Counted from the first letter of the stretch, positions 1 to 9,841 are shown. The stretch: 60,849 nucleotides of DNA from Streptomyces resistomycificus (GCF_001514265.1 NZ_KQ949002.1:160981-221829), one strand, 5' to 3'. The notes: generated by a model from the sequence alone, not told the origin. Numbers and translations are program-made.

Positions 1-151
1 CACCCCCCGACACGGCCCCGACCCACCCCCGAACCCCAGGCGCTACGCGCACCCCCGCCCACACCCGCGGGCCGCCGCAGGCACCCGGGCCGGCACCGCT
101 GCCGTCGCACCGCCCAGCGCAGTCCGCCCCGCGGACCGCGCCCCTCGCCCT

Positions 152-952
152 CTACTCCCCCGGCCAAGCGGGACGGCGCTTCTCGTTGAAGGCCGCCACT
201 CCTTCCGCCCGGTCCCCGGAGAACGCCACCGAGCGCCAGGCCGCGTCCTCGACCTCCAGGCCGGTTCGCAGGTCAAGGCCGTGGCCGAGTCGCAGCGCCT
301 TCTTCGCCGCTCGCAGGCCGACCGGGGAGTTGCCCGCGATACGGCCGGCCAGGGCCAGCGCCTCCTCCCGGTCCCGGCCGTCCTCCACGAGCGTGTCCAC
401 GAGCCCCAGGTCAGCCGCCTCCCCGGCCTCCACCCGCCGGGCCGTGAAGATCAGCTCGGCCGCACGGGCCGCGCCCACCCGCCGGGGCAGGAGCTGCGTG
501 CCACCGCCCCCGGGAATCACGCCGACGGACACCTCGGGAAGCCCCACCACGGCCGTACGGTCGGCCACGATCAGGTCGCAGGCGAGCGCGAGCTCGAAGC
601 CGCCGCCCAGCGCGAACCCGTGCACGGCCGCGATCGTCGGCATCGGCAGCTCCAGCACCCCGGTGTACGCCCCGCGCGCCACCGGCCGCTGCCGGACGAG
701 ATCCGCGTCGGTGAAGGAGTTCCGCTCCTTGAGGTCGGCGCCGACGCAGAACGCCCGCTCGTGGGTCGAGGTCACCACGACCACCCGCACGTCCCGGTCG
801 GCCCCCAGCGCCGCGCACGCCCCGGCGAGCGAGCGGGCCATCTCCGTGGAGACCGCGTTCATGGCCTTGGGCCGGTCCAGGGCCAGCTCCGCGACATGCC
901 CGTCCGCGTGCCGCCGTACCAGCACGAACTCCCCGAACCGCTCCTCGCCCAT
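152..952 (-). CDS. Enoyl-CoA hydratase/isomerase family protein (crotonase)
   Basis: A 266-aa crotonase-fold protein, the usual length for a monofunctional enoyl-CoA hydratase. It shows the two oxyanion-hole segments, AFCVGADLKE (about residue 65) and GFALGGGFELALACDLIVA (about 110), followed by the conserved PEVSVGVIPGGGGT stretch. The family hydrates trans-2-enoyl-CoA in beta-oxidation or amino-acid catabolism; the exact substrate cannot be read from sequence. The ATG is preceded by a good GGGAGG ribosome site. Just upstream lies a tandem GGTTAACG repeat that may be an operator. The gene stands alone, reading away from the next gene, so context gives no substrate. Family call is firm, substrate unknown. 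Confidence 0.9.
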   Translation of the reverse strand: MGEERFGEFVLVRRHADGHVAELALDRPKAMNAVSTEMARSLAGACAALGADRDVRVVVVTSTHERAFCVGADLKERNSFTDADLVRQRPVARGAYTGVLELPMPTIAAVHGFALGGGFELALACDLIVADRTAVVGLPEVSVGVIPGGGGTQLLPRRVGAARAAELIFTARRVEAGEAADLGLVDTLVEDGRDREEALALAGRIAGNSPVGLRAAKKALRLGHGLDLRTGLEVEDAAWRSVAFSGDRAEGVAAFNEKRRPAWPGE

Positions 953-964
953 GACACCCTCCCG

Positions 965-981
965 GTTAACGACGGTTAACG
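965..981. promoter_or_regulatory. Tandem GGTTAACG repeat upstream of the enoyl-CoA hydratase
   Basis: The sequence reads GGTTAACG-AC-GGTTAACG about 12 bp upstream of the start codon of the minus-strand hydratase gene. Two direct copies on one DNA face are typical of a regulator site. No regulator can be named. Confidence 0.3.
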
Positions 982-1162
982 CCTACGCCCCGATCATCGC
1001 AGCCGAGCCGGGTGCGGGAAAGGGCCGACCGGTTCCCGTGTCCACGTCCGACACCCCGTTCGAGTGACATACGGCCCAACTCCCGCCCCACCCCCCAGAG
1101 GAGCGCATAACGTGCGTCCGCCACAGCGCACAGGGGGCGCGGGCGCACGGGGAGGGATCGCG

Positions 1163-1831
1163 ATGACGACGACGGACACGCCCGCGGCAGCGGAGAGAAG
1201 CAGCGCGGCGGGCTCGACCGCGCCACCGGAGTCGTACGGCGCCGGGCCACGGCTCGGCCGTCCGCGTGGCCGGCACCGCCGTCCCCGCCCCCGCAAGGTA
1301 CTGCTCGCCGCGGGCGGCCTGGCCCTGGCAGCGGGCGTCCTCAGCCTCGTACGCATGACGCCCGACCCGGGGGTCGGCGGCCTCGGTGCCGCCGAGGCCG
1401 GGCCGAGCCTCGACCCGTACTCCGACACCGACGCGGGCCGCTCGACGAACGCCGCCGCGACCGTCGGGGCAGAGACCCCCGTCGCGGGCCCGTCGGCGAC
1501 CACCCCCCTGGGCGGTCCGAGCGCGTCGCCCACGCCGGGTGCGTCCCTCGCCCCCACCCCGGTCAGGGGGCCCGCACAGCCGTCGGAGCCCGCAGCCGCC
1601 GTCACGACCGTCCCGGACGCACCGGACCCGACCGGCGCGTCAACCGGCCTACCCACCCCGCCCCGCCCCTCGACGTCCACCACCGCGCCCCCGGCATCGG
1701 CCCCCACCCCGGGCCGGACCACACCCCCGCCGGCCCCTCAGCCGGACCGCACGGACCGCCCGGCCAGGCCCGGACTGTGCGTACCGATCATCGCCGTATG
1801 CGTGGACCCGCTGGCGGCACGTCAGAACTGA
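1163..1831 (+). CDS. Pro/Thr/Ala-rich single-pass membrane or secreted protein
   Basis: No recognised domain. The 222-aa product has a short N-terminal tail and an arginine-rich stretch (about 40-55). One hydrophobic segment, KVLLAAGGLALAAGVLSLV (about 55-75), acts as signal anchor. A long low-complexity region rich in Pro, Thr, Ser and Ala follows, then a short C-terminus with two cysteines (LCVPIIAVCVDPLA). This suggests a wall-spanning stalk with a small disulfide-held tip outside the cell. The ATG has a GGGGAGGG site 7 nt upstream. An in-frame GTG at 1112 with AGAGGAG is an alternative start adding 17 aa. The gene converges on the adenylate cyclase gene. Function unknown. Confidence 0.7.
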   Translation: MTTTDTPAAAERSSAAGSTAPPESYGAGPRLGRPRGRHRRPRPRKVLLAAGGLALAAGVLSLVRMTPDPGVGGLGAAEAGPSLDPYSDTDAGRSTNAAATVGAETPVAGPSATTPLGGPSASPTPGASLAPTPVRGPAQPSEPAAAVTTVPDAPDPTGASTGLPTPPRPSTSTTAPPASAPTPGRTTPPPAPQPDRTDRPARPGLCVPIIAVCVDPLAARQN

Positions 1832-1913
1832 GAGACACCAGAGAGACACCGGAACGGAGAGACACCGGAACGGAGAAGCACCAGAAGGGAAAGCACCGGA
1901 CCGGAGAGGCACC
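1831..1913. repeat. Degenerate 16-bp tandem repeat between convergent genes
   Basis: About five head-to-tail units of the form AGAGACACCGGAACGG, two of them identical (1842-1857 and 1858-1873) and the rest degenerate. They fill the gap between the stop codons of two convergent genes and encode nothing recognisable. Confidence 0.6.
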
Positions 1914-1927
1914 GCGCCCCCTCACGA

Positions 1928-3049
1928 TCAGGACGTCGGTTCCCCGCCGCGTCGCGTCAGCAGCCACGGTTCGACCACGCCGAGACCACGCACCGGGCGC
2001 TGCCACATGGGCTGGAGCGCGAAGCGGTAGGCCGGGGGTTCCTCGCCCTCCTTCTCGGCGGCCGCCGCGGCCTCGGCCGCCTCCGCCTCGGAGGCCGGCG
2101 CCTCGCCGGTGCGGATGAGCTCCTGGGCGAAGGCACTGTCGACGAGGACGGCGTCCCGGGGGGCTATCGACGTCAACCGGGAGGCGAGGTTCACCGTCGT
2201 ACCGAAGACATCGCCCATACGAGTGGTGACCGTGCCGAAGGCGATGCCGACACGCAGCTCGGGCATGGTCTCGTCGTTCGCCATGGTCTCGATGAGACGC
2301 AGCGCGATCTCGGCGGCCACACCCGCGTCGTCGGCCGCGTACAGCACCTCGTCGCCGAGCGTCTTGACCAGCCGTCCGCCACGCGCGGCGACCAGGTCGG
2401 CGGCAGTGGTCTCGAAGGCCTCGACGAGCTCGCCGAGTTCCTCCTCCTCCATGCGGCGGGTCAGCCGCGTGAACCCGACGAGGTCCGCGAACCCGACGGC
2501 GAGGCGCCGGTCGACCATCTCCTCGTCGTCGGCGGTCTGGACGACCCGGCCGGCCGAGGCGGCGAGCTGGCGGCGCCAGACGTAGACGAGGAACTCCTCC
2601 AGCTCGGGCAGGAGCAGCTCGATGATGGGGTACGTCACCTCGGTGCGGGTCATGCCGGGCTCGGGCGGCTCGGTCAGCCCCTCCAGGAACGAGTCGATCT
2701 GCCACTCCGCCAGACGGGCGGTGGTCTGTCCCGTGGACCGCGCCACCTGTACGGCCATCGCCTCGCTGAGCAGTCCCGCCTCCACGAGACCGGAGAGCCG
2801 GCGCAACGCCAGCACGTCGGCCTCGGTGAGCGCCTTGGCCTGCCCGATGTCGGCGAAGCCCATGGCCCGCCAGAAGCGGGTGGCCAGCTCCACGGAGACG
2901 CCGGCGCTACGGGCCGCCTGGAAGGGGGTGTAGCGCCGTTCGGCGCCCAGAATGAGCTGCTCGATGCGCAGGGCGAGCGGGTCCCCTTCGGACTCCGGGT
3001 CCGCCCGGCCGTCCGCGTCCGCGCCGGAGCCCGTGTCGTCGACGGTCAC
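1928..3049 (-). CDS. cya: Adenylate cyclase, class III
   Basis: 373 aa; makes 3',5'-cAMP from ATP. Residues 20-165 form a helical N-terminal module like the adenylate-cyclase regulatory domain. The class III catalytic domain (about 180-355) contains FADLVGFTRLTRRM with the first metal-binding Asp (D189), LVKTLGDEVLY with the adenine-selecting Lys and the second metal Asp, and TVNLASRL with the transition-state Asn and Arg. A cytosolic or membrane-peripheral enzyme is likely, as no transmembrane segment is seen. In S. coelicolor the single cya gene occupies this position and cAMP affects germination and development (established). Start is GTG with a GGAAGGG site. Monocistronic. Confidence 0.93.
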   Translation of the reverse strand: MTVDDTGSGADADGRADPESEGDPLALRIEQLILGAERRYTPFQAARSAGVSVELATRFWRAMGFADIGQAKALTEADVLALRRLSGLVEAGLLSEAMAVQVARSTGQTTARLAEWQIDSFLEGLTEPPEPGMTRTEVTYPIIELLLPELEEFLVYVWRRQLAASAGRVVQTADDEEMVDRRLAVGFADLVGFTRLTRRMEEEELGELVEAFETTAADLVAARGGRLVKTLGDEVLYAADDAGVAAEIALRLIETMANDETMPELRVGIAFGTVTTRMGDVFGTTVNLASRLTSIAPRDAVLVDSAFAQELIRTGEAPASEAEAAEAAAAAEKEGEEPPAYRFALQPMWQRPVRGLGVVEPWLLTRRGGEPTS

Positions 3050-3198
3050 GCCTGCTGCCCTTCCGATCTGCCGCGGTCAGTTCTCGACCGGCCTTCACTT
3101 TACGGCAGGTGTGCGGTAGCTCACTCCGCGAGTGTCCCCGACGGCAGGGGATGCCGCACGCCGTCGCGCCGTAGCCGGAGCCGGATTCCCTTGGCCGT

Positions 3199-4059
3199 CT
3201 ACGCCGGTCGCAGGTGCACGATGTCGCCCGCTCCCACCGGCTCCTGCACGCCCTCCTCCGTGGCGATCACCAGCCGCCCGTCCCCGTCGACGGCGACCGC
3301 CTCACCCGTGATGGACCGGTCCCCCGGCAGTTCCGCCCGCACCACCCGTCCGAGCGTCGCGCACCCCGCCGCGTAGGTCTCCTGCAGACCGCTAGCCGCC
3401 GGATCGCCCCCGGCCGCCCGCCACCGCCCGTACCAGTCCTCCAGCGACCGCAGCACTCCCCGCAGCAGCGGGTCCCGGTCGGTGTTCACGGCTCCCGCCA
3501 GGGCCAGCGACCCCGCCTGCGGCACGGGCAGCTCGTCCGTGCGGAGCGTGACGTTGATGCCGACGCCGATGACCACCCCGTCGTCGCCGGCCCGCTCCGC
3601 GAGGATGCCGCCGGCCTTGCGTTCCTCTCCTGAGACGGTCACCAGGAGGTCGTTGGGCCACTTGAGTGCCGTGTCCACGCCCGCCACGCGCGACAGCCCC
3701 GTCGCCACCGCCACCCCGGTGAGCAGCGGCAGCCAGCCCCAGCGGGCCACCGGGACATCGCTCGGGCGCAGCAGGACGGAGAAGAACAGGCCCGAGCGGG
3801 CCGGTGCCGTCCACTGACGGTCAAGTCGGCCCCGCGCGGCCGACTGCTCCTCGGCGACGAGGACCGCGCCCTCGGCTGCCTTGCCCTGCCCTGCCAGGTC
3901 CACCAGGTCGGAGTTGGTGGAGCCGGTGTGCTGCACCACCTCGACTCCGGACCACAGTCCGCCGTCCCGCACCAGTGCCCGGCGCAGCGCGGCACCATTG
4001 AGGGGAGGGCGGTCCAGGTCGGACCAACGGCTGTCGTCTGAGGCATCTCGCGGCTTCAT
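3199..4059 (-). CDS. birA: Biotin--[acetyl-CoA-carboxylase] ligase
   Basis: 286 aa. Transfers biotin, via biotinyl-5'-AMP, to the lysine of biotin carboxyl carrier domains. Visible motifs are TGSTNSD (substrate entry), AARGRLDRQWTAP (equivalent of the GRGRxGR biotinyl-AMP loop), LKWPNDLL (biotin binding) and KAGGILAE. There is no N-terminal helix-turn-helix, so this is a monofunctional group I ligase, not a repressor. ATG start preceded by AGGGTGG. It is divergent from pccB and close to accA2, whose C-terminal EAMKM lysine is the expected target; birA next to acyl-CoA carboxylase genes is a standing actinobacterial arrangement. Confidence 0.93.
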   Translation of the reverse strand: MKPRDASDDSRWSDLDRPPLNGAALRRALVRDGGLWSGVEVVQHTGSTNSDLVDLAGQGKAAEGAVLVAEEQSAARGRLDRQWTAPARSGLFFSVLLRPSDVPVARWGWLPLLTGVAVATGLSRVAGVDTALKWPNDLLVTVSGEERKAGGILAERAGDDGVVIGVGINVTLRTDELPVPQAGSLALAGAVNTDRDPLLRGVLRSLEDWYGRWRAAGGDPAASGLQETYAAGCATLGRVVRAELPGDRSITGEAVAVDGDGRLVIATEEGVQEPVGAGDIVHLRPA

Positions 4060-4169
4060 GCAAGCCACCCTAGGTGTGGTAAACGCCGCACTGCTGATTC
4101 GTAGGGCCACCACTACGCTACGGATGAGTAACCGTCCCCCCTTTTGAGCAGGCAGGGAGCCGCATCCCG

Positions 4170-5780
<1,611 letters not shown>

Positions 5781-5788
5781 GAGCCGTC

Positions 5789-5998
5789 ATGACGATCAAG
5801 GTCGTACGGGGCAACCCGACGCCGGAGGAGCTGGCCGCCGCACTGGCGGTGGTCCGCGCCCGCGCCGCGGCGGCGGCAGCCGTGCCGCCCGGCGCGCCCA
5901 GCCCGCGGGACGCGTGGTCGGACCCGTCCCGCATCGCCGCACACCGGCTCCCGCAGCCGGGGCCGACGGCGTGGGGCCGCACCTACTGGCCCGGCTAG
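5789..5998 (+). CDS. pccE: Acyl-CoA carboxylase epsilon subunit
   Basis: 69 aa. Begins with the VVRGNPTPEELAAALAVV signature of the actinobacterial epsilon subunit, followed by an alanine-rich helix and a C-terminal tail ending WGRTYWPG. In Streptomyces and mycobacteria this subunit binds the beta subunit and stimulates the carboxylase complex (established). AGGAG lies 6 nt before the ATG, and the 8-bp gap to pccB indicates translational coupling. A strong terminator follows. Confidence 0.92.
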   Translation: MTIKVVRGNPTPEELAAALAVVRARAAAAAAVPPGAPSPRDAWSDPSRIAAHRLPQPGPTAWGRTYWPG

Positions 5999-6019
5999 GA
6001 GTCGCCCAGGCAAGGCACG

Positions 6020-6080
6020 ACGGTTTCGGCCGTCACCGCGCGTCCCTCGTCGTCGGGGTGCGGGTGACGGCCGAAGCCGT
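6020..6080 (+). terminator. Terminator after pccE
   Basis: Left arm 6020-6037 and right arm 6063-6080 pair over 18 bp with a single G-U, enclosing a 25-nt loop. It follows the pccBE operon, as expected for a Streptomyces terminator without a U-tract. Confidence 0.6.
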
Positions 6081-6125
6081 ACGCGCTCGCGGTCGGCAGA
6101 CCGTTTCGGCGAGGCCGGGTCAAGT

Positions 6126-6141
6126 TGAGTACGCGTACTCA
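6126..6141. promoter_or_regulatory. Perfect 16-bp palindrome TGAGTACGCGTACTCA
   Basis: An exact inverted repeat with no spacer, 36 bp upstream of a 42-codon membrane-protein ORF. Length and symmetry fit a dimeric repressor site or a recurring promoter element. Its core differs from the CTACGCGCGTAG element of the nucleoside genes. Confidence 0.45.
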
Positions 6142-6176
6142 GGCGCCCTCCGCGCGATCCCCGCACGCTGGAGACC

Positions 6177-6305
6177 ATGCTGTGGTCCGACCCCGAGAAC
6201 GAGCCGCCCGAGGAACTGCGCGACATGCAGGAGAAGCTGCGTCGGCTGGGCATCTTCCTGGCGCTGGCCATGGTCCTCGCGATGATCGTGATCGGACTGC
6301 GCTGA
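6177..6305 (+). CDS. Small single-pass membrane protein (42 aa)
   Basis: ATG with GGAG 5 nt upstream, then 42 codons to TGA. The N-terminal half is acidic and helical (SDPENEPPEELRDMQEKLRR). The C-terminal half is one hydrophobic helix (LGIFLALAMVLAMIVIGLR). This is a typical small bitopic membrane protein. It sits between pccE and maf, reads in the same direction and is preceded by a 16-bp palindrome. Function not recognisable. Support is the G/C-ending codons, the clean amphipathic/hydrophobic layout and the ribosome site. Confidence 0.6.
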   Translation: MLWSDPENEPPEELRDMQEKLRRLGIFLALAMVLAMIVIGLR

Positions 6306-6339
6306 GACCCGGAGGGCGGCACGCCGATACGCTGACCGC

Positions 6340-6960
6340 ATGACTGATCAGCCGCGCCGCCGACTCGTCCTCGCCTCCCAGTCCCCCGCAAGGCTCGGAC
6401 TGCTCCGCCAGGCCGGACTGGACCCCGAGGTGATCGTGAGCGGTGTCGACGAGGACGCCGTCAGCGCCCCGACCCCCGCCGAGCTCGCGCTCGCCCTGGC
6501 GGAGGCGAAGGCCTCCGTGGTGGCGGCGAAGCCCGAGGTCATGGGGGCGCTGGTGATCGGCTGCGACTCGGTGCTCGACCTGGACGGCGAGGCGCTGGGC
6601 AAGCCCGCGGACGGCGAGGAGGCCACCGCCCGCTGGAAGGCGATGCGCGGCCGGGCCGGAACGCTCCAGACCGGCCACTGCGTCTACGACACGGCCACCG
6701 GCCGGTACACCTCCGGCGTCGCCTCCACCGTCGTCCGCTTCGGGGAGCCGACCGACGAGGAGATCGCCGCGTACGTCGCCTCGGGTGAACCCCTCCACGT
6801 CGCCGGGGCGTTCACCCTCGACGGCCGCTCGGCACCGTTCATCGACGGCATCGACGGCGACCACGGCAACGTGATCGGCATCAGCCTGCCCCTGATCCGG
6901 CGGCTGCTGGCCGACCTGGGCGTCGGCATCACCGAGTTGTGGACGCCCCGCGAGAAGTGA
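6340..6960 (+). CDS. maf: Maf-like nucleoside triphosphate pyrophosphatase
   Basis: 206 aa. Family enzymes hydrolyse non-canonical or modified nucleotides (dTTP/UTP, m7GTP and similar) to the monophosphate. The N-terminal LVLASQSPARLGLLRQAG is the Maf S-x-R-x-x-L-L signature, and VIGCDSVLDLDGEALGKP carries the catalytic Asp. It lies in the conserved acyl-CoA carboxylase block, where maf is a regular passenger in actinobacteria. The hexamer TACGCT (6328-6333) ends 6 nt before the ATG and no ribosome site is near, so the mRNA is probably leaderless. It converges on the next gene with a 17-bp gap. Confidence 0.9.
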   Translation: MTDQPRRRLVLASQSPARLGLLRQAGLDPEVIVSGVDEDAVSAPTPAELALALAEAKASVVAAKPEVMGALVIGCDSVLDLDGEALGKPADGEEATARWKAMRGRAGTLQTGHCVYDTATGRYTSGVASTVVRFGEPTDEEIAAYVASGEPLHVAGAFTLDGRSAPFIDGIDGDHGNVIGISLPLIRRLLADLGVGITELWTPREK

Positions 6961-6977
6961 TCAGCCGGGAGCGGTGA

Positions 6978-7505
6978 TCAGGAGGTGCTGGGCGCCGGTG
7001 GCGGCGTGAGCGGCGAGCCGTCGCCTCCCTTGCTGTCGTCCGGCGTCCGGTCGGCGGGCTCCGGCGCGGCGGCCCGGCCGGGACTGTCGTGGGTCATCAG
7101 CAGCAGCACGATGAGCGCGAGCACCACCATCATGAAGAGGAACTGGGGCCGGCCCATCAGCCCCCACGCGAACGCGCCCAGCAGCCCGTGCACCACGGCC
7201 GCGCTGATCAGCAGGATGCGTCCGACGCCGGCCGGGCGGGCGCCCCGCACGGCGACCAGGAGCGCGACCACGCCGCACAGGGCGAAGTAGAGGCCGAAGA
7301 CGACGCCCGCCACCTTCGACGACGTGGACATCACGTCCGGGTCGAGGCCGGCCAGGGACATGTTCTGTCCGTCCACGACATTCCCGAGGAGCCAGTTCAC
7401 CCCGGCGATCCCGAACGCCTCCACGAAGAGCACAAGCGCCACGATCCACGCCACCGGTCTGCGCACCACCGGTCCCCACCCACTTCCGAGCCGTTCGAGT
7501 GTCAC
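6978..7505 (-). CDS. Four-TM membrane protein of unknown function
   Basis: 175 aa with four hydrophobic helices at about 20-40, 65-85, 95-115 and 122-140, a short extracytoplasmic loop (NVVDGQNMSLAGLDPDVM) and a hydrophilic Pro/Ser-rich C-terminal tail (about 145-175). No catalytic motif seen. GTG start, no clear ribosome site. Divergent from accA2 across a 346-bp structured region. Streptomyces relatives are annotated only as integral membrane proteins. Confidence 0.75.
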   Translation of the reverse strand: MTLERLGSGWGPVVRRPVAWIVALVLFVEAFGIAGVNWLLGNVVDGQNMSLAGLDPDVMSTSSKVAGVVFGLYFALCGVVALLVAVRGARPAGVGRILLISAAVVHGLLGAFAWGLMGRPQFLFMMVVLALIVLLLMTHDSPGRAAAPEPADRTPDDSKGGDGSPLTPPPAPSTS

Positions 7506-7851
7506 TCGTTCAAAGCTGCCGTTACCCCAAGTACGTTCGGGACAGCCTGAACGCTACTAACGGGTAAACCCACGGACAAGAGCTCGGCGCCCGGCAAAGA
7601 ATCATTGGGCCATTCGTAGGGACTCCACAAAGAAACCCTGTGGCCCGCAGCACGCTCTCATAGAGACCTTGGCCACAAAGGAGGGCTAGGGTTTCGGCAG
7701 GAGTCCCGCGCACCTAGGTGCGACACGGGATTTCTCGGTCGGGTGAGCCTCGTATCACGCTCCGTGTGGGCAAGCTCACCAGTGGGGACGGGTCGAAGTG
7801 TCGTGTCGGCAGTCCCTAAACTCGGCTTGTTTCAAGGAGGGAGCCTCAATC
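7506..7851 (+). other. Structured upstream region of accA2
   Basis: A 346-bp gap without a gene. It holds a perfect 14-bp palindrome CGCACCTAGGTGCG (7709-7722). A nested hairpin follows: GGTGAGC (7742-7748) pairs with GCTCACC (7774-7780), with an inner CACG-CTC-CGTG stem. A possible -10 TAAACT lies near 7817, and the strong ribosome site AAGGAGGGAG spans 7834-7843. The divergent membrane-protein promoter must also lie here. The palindrome is a candidate operator, and the hairpin may be an RNA leader element if transcription starts upstream of it. Confidence 0.4.
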
Positions 7852-9624
7852 GTGCGCAAGGTGCTCATCGCCAACCGTGGCGAAATCGCTGTCCGCGTTG
7901 CCCGGGCCTGCCGGGATGCCGGTATCGCGAGCGTGGCCGTCTACGCCGACCCGGACCGGGACGCTCTGCATGTCCGCGCCGCGGATGAGGCGTTCGCCCT
8001 GGGCGGTGACACTCCGGCGACCAGCTACCTCGACATCGACAAGGTGCTGAACGCCGCGCGCGAGTCGGGCGCGGACGCCATCCATCCGGGCTACGGCTTC
8101 CTCTCGGAGAACGCCGACTTCGCGCAGGCGGTCCTGGACGCGGGGATCATCTGGATCGGCCCGCCGCCGCAGGCCATCCGCGACCTCGGTGACAAGGTCG
8201 CCGCCCGGCACATCGCCCAGCGGGCCGGCGCCCCGCTGGTGGCCGGCACGCCCGACCCGGTCAGCGGTGCCGAGGAGGTCGTGGCCTTCGCCGAGGAGCA
8301 CGGCCTGCCCATCGCGATCAAGGCGGCGTTCGGTGGTGGCGGCCGCGGTCTGAAGGTCGCCCGCACCCTCGAAGAGGTGCCCGAGCTGTACGACTCGGCG
8401 GTGCGCGAGGCCGTGGCCGCCTTCGGCCGCGGCGAGTGCTTCGTCGAGCGCTACCTCGACAAGCCCCGGCACGTCGAGACCCAGTGCCTGGCCGACCAGC
8501 ACGGCAACGTGGTCGTCGTCTCCACCCGTGACTGCTCCCTCCAGCGCCGCCACCAGAAGCTGGTCGAGGAGGCCCCGGCCCCCTTCCTGTCCGACGCGCA
8601 GGTCGCCGAGCTGTACGCCTCCTCCAAGGCCATCCTCAAGGAGGCCGGCTACGTCGGCGCGGGCACCGTGGAGTTCCTCGTCGGCATGGACGGCACGATC
8701 TCCTTCCTGGAGGTCAACACCCGCCTCCAGGTCGAGCACCCGGTCACCGAGGAGGTCGCCGGCATCGACCTGGTGCGCGAGATGTTCCGCATCGCCGACG
8801 GCGAGGAGCTCGGCTACGACGACCCCGCGCTGCGCGGTCACTCCTTCGAGTTCCGCATCAACGGCGAGGACCCGGGCCGCAACTTCCTGCCGGCCCCCGG
8901 CACCGTCACCACCTTCGCCCCGCCGTCCGGCCCGGGCGTCCGCCTGGACGCCGGCGTCGAGTCCGGCTCGGTCATCGGCCCGGCCTGGGACTCCCTGCTG
9001 GCCAAGCTGATCGTCACCGGCGCCACCCGCGAGCAGGCCCTGCAGCGCGCCGCCCGCGCCCTGGAGGAGTTCCAGGTCGAGGGCATGGCCACCGCCATCC
9101 CCTTCCACCGCGCGGTGGTCACGGACCCGGCGTTCGCCCCGGAGCTCACCGGCAGCCAGGACCCCTTCACGGTCCACACCCGCTGGATCGAGACCGAGTT
9201 CGTCAACGAGATCAAGCCCTTCGCCGCCCTCGCCGACGCGGACACCGAGGAGGAGCCGGGTCGCGAGACGGTCGTCGTCGAGGTCGGCGGCAAGCGCCTG
9301 GAGGTCTCCCTCCCGGTCTCCCTCGGCATGTCCCTGGCCCGCACCGGCCTCGCGGCGGGCGCCAAGCCCAAGCGCCGCGCGGCCAAGAAGTCCGGCCCCA
9401 TGGCCTCCGGCGACACCCTCGCCTCCCCGATGCAGGGCACGATCGTCAAGATCGCGGTCGAGGAGGGCCAGGAGGTCAAGGAGGGCGACCTGGTCGTCGT
9501 CCTCGAGGCGATGAAGATGGAACAGCCGCTGAACGCGCACAAGTCCGGCACCATCAAGGGCCTGTCCGCCGACGTCGGCGCCTCCATCACCTCCGGCGCG
9601 GCGATCTGCGAGATCAAGGACTGA
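7852..9624 (+). CDS. accA2: Acetyl/propionyl-CoA carboxylase alpha subunit (biotin carboxylase + BCCP)
   Basis: 590 aa, matching S. coelicolor AccA2. The biotin carboxylase domain covers about 1-450: KVLIANRGEIAVR, the ATP-grasp glycine loop KAAFGGGGRGLKV, FLEVNTRLQVEHPVTE and RINGEDP. The C-terminal 70 aa are a biotin carboxyl carrier domain with the biotinylation motif EAMKMEQPL. AccA2 is shared by the acetyl- and propionyl-CoA carboxylase complexes in Streptomyces (established). I chose GTG 7852 because AAGGAGGGAG lies 8 nt upstream; an in-frame ATG-like extension upstream lacks a site. Ends at a very strong terminator. Confidence 0.96.
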   Translation: MRKVLIANRGEIAVRVARACRDAGIASVAVYADPDRDALHVRAADEAFALGGDTPATSYLDIDKVLNAARESGADAIHPGYGFLSENADFAQAVLDAGIIWIGPPPQAIRDLGDKVAARHIAQRAGAPLVAGTPDPVSGAEEVVAFAEEHGLPIAIKAAFGGGGRGLKVARTLEEVPELYDSAVREAVAAFGRGECFVERYLDKPRHVETQCLADQHGNVVVVSTRDCSLQRRHQKLVEEAPAPFLSDAQVAELYASSKAILKEAGYVGAGTVEFLVGMDGTISFLEVNTRLQVEHPVTEEVAGIDLVREMFRIADGEELGYDDPALRGHSFEFRINGEDPGRNFLPAPGTVTTFAPPSGPGVRLDAGVESGSVIGPAWDSLLAKLIVTGATREQALQRAARALEEFQVEGMATAIPFHRAVVTDPAFAPELTGSQDPFTVHTRWIETEFVNEIKPFAALADADTEEEPGRETVVVEVGGKRLEVSLPVSLGMSLARTGLAAGAKPKRRAAKKSGPMASGDTLASPMQGTIVKIAVEEGQEVKEGDLVVVLEAMKMEQPLNAHKSGTIKGLSADVGASITSGAAICEIKD

Positions 9625-9643
9625 TCACCGCTCCACGTCGTCC

Positions 9644-9686
9644 CGAGGCGCCCGGCGGACCGATCTTCGGTCCGCCGGGCGCCTCG
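9644..9686 (+). terminator. 20-bp perfect-stem terminator after accA2
   Basis: Arms 9644-9663 and 9667-9686 pair perfectly over 20 bp with a 3-nt loop, 20 bp after the accA2 stop codon. Confidence 0.85.
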
Positions 9687-9738
9687 TCGGTGCAGCCGGG
9701 CGAGCGCAGCGGGCCGTGTTCCCGTTCGGTGCCGTCCG

Positions 9739-9841
9739 CGACACGCGACACGCCGACACGCGGACACCCGACACGCCGACACGCCGACACGCGACACGCG
9801 ACACGCGACACGCGACACGCGACACGCGACACGCCGACAGT
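9739..9841. repeat. GACACGC short tandem repeat array
   Basis: About 14 units of 7-8 bp (CGACACG, GACACGC, GACACGCC) without interruption, just after the accA2 terminator. Adjacent 7- and 8-bp units suggest slippage. Likely to vary in copy number between strains. Confidence 0.8.

Noticed and set aside
42..52. CTACGCGCA at the window edge resembling the nucleoside operator
   Set aside because: Only the left arm matches; the right arm reads CCC and no nucleoside gene is adjacent.
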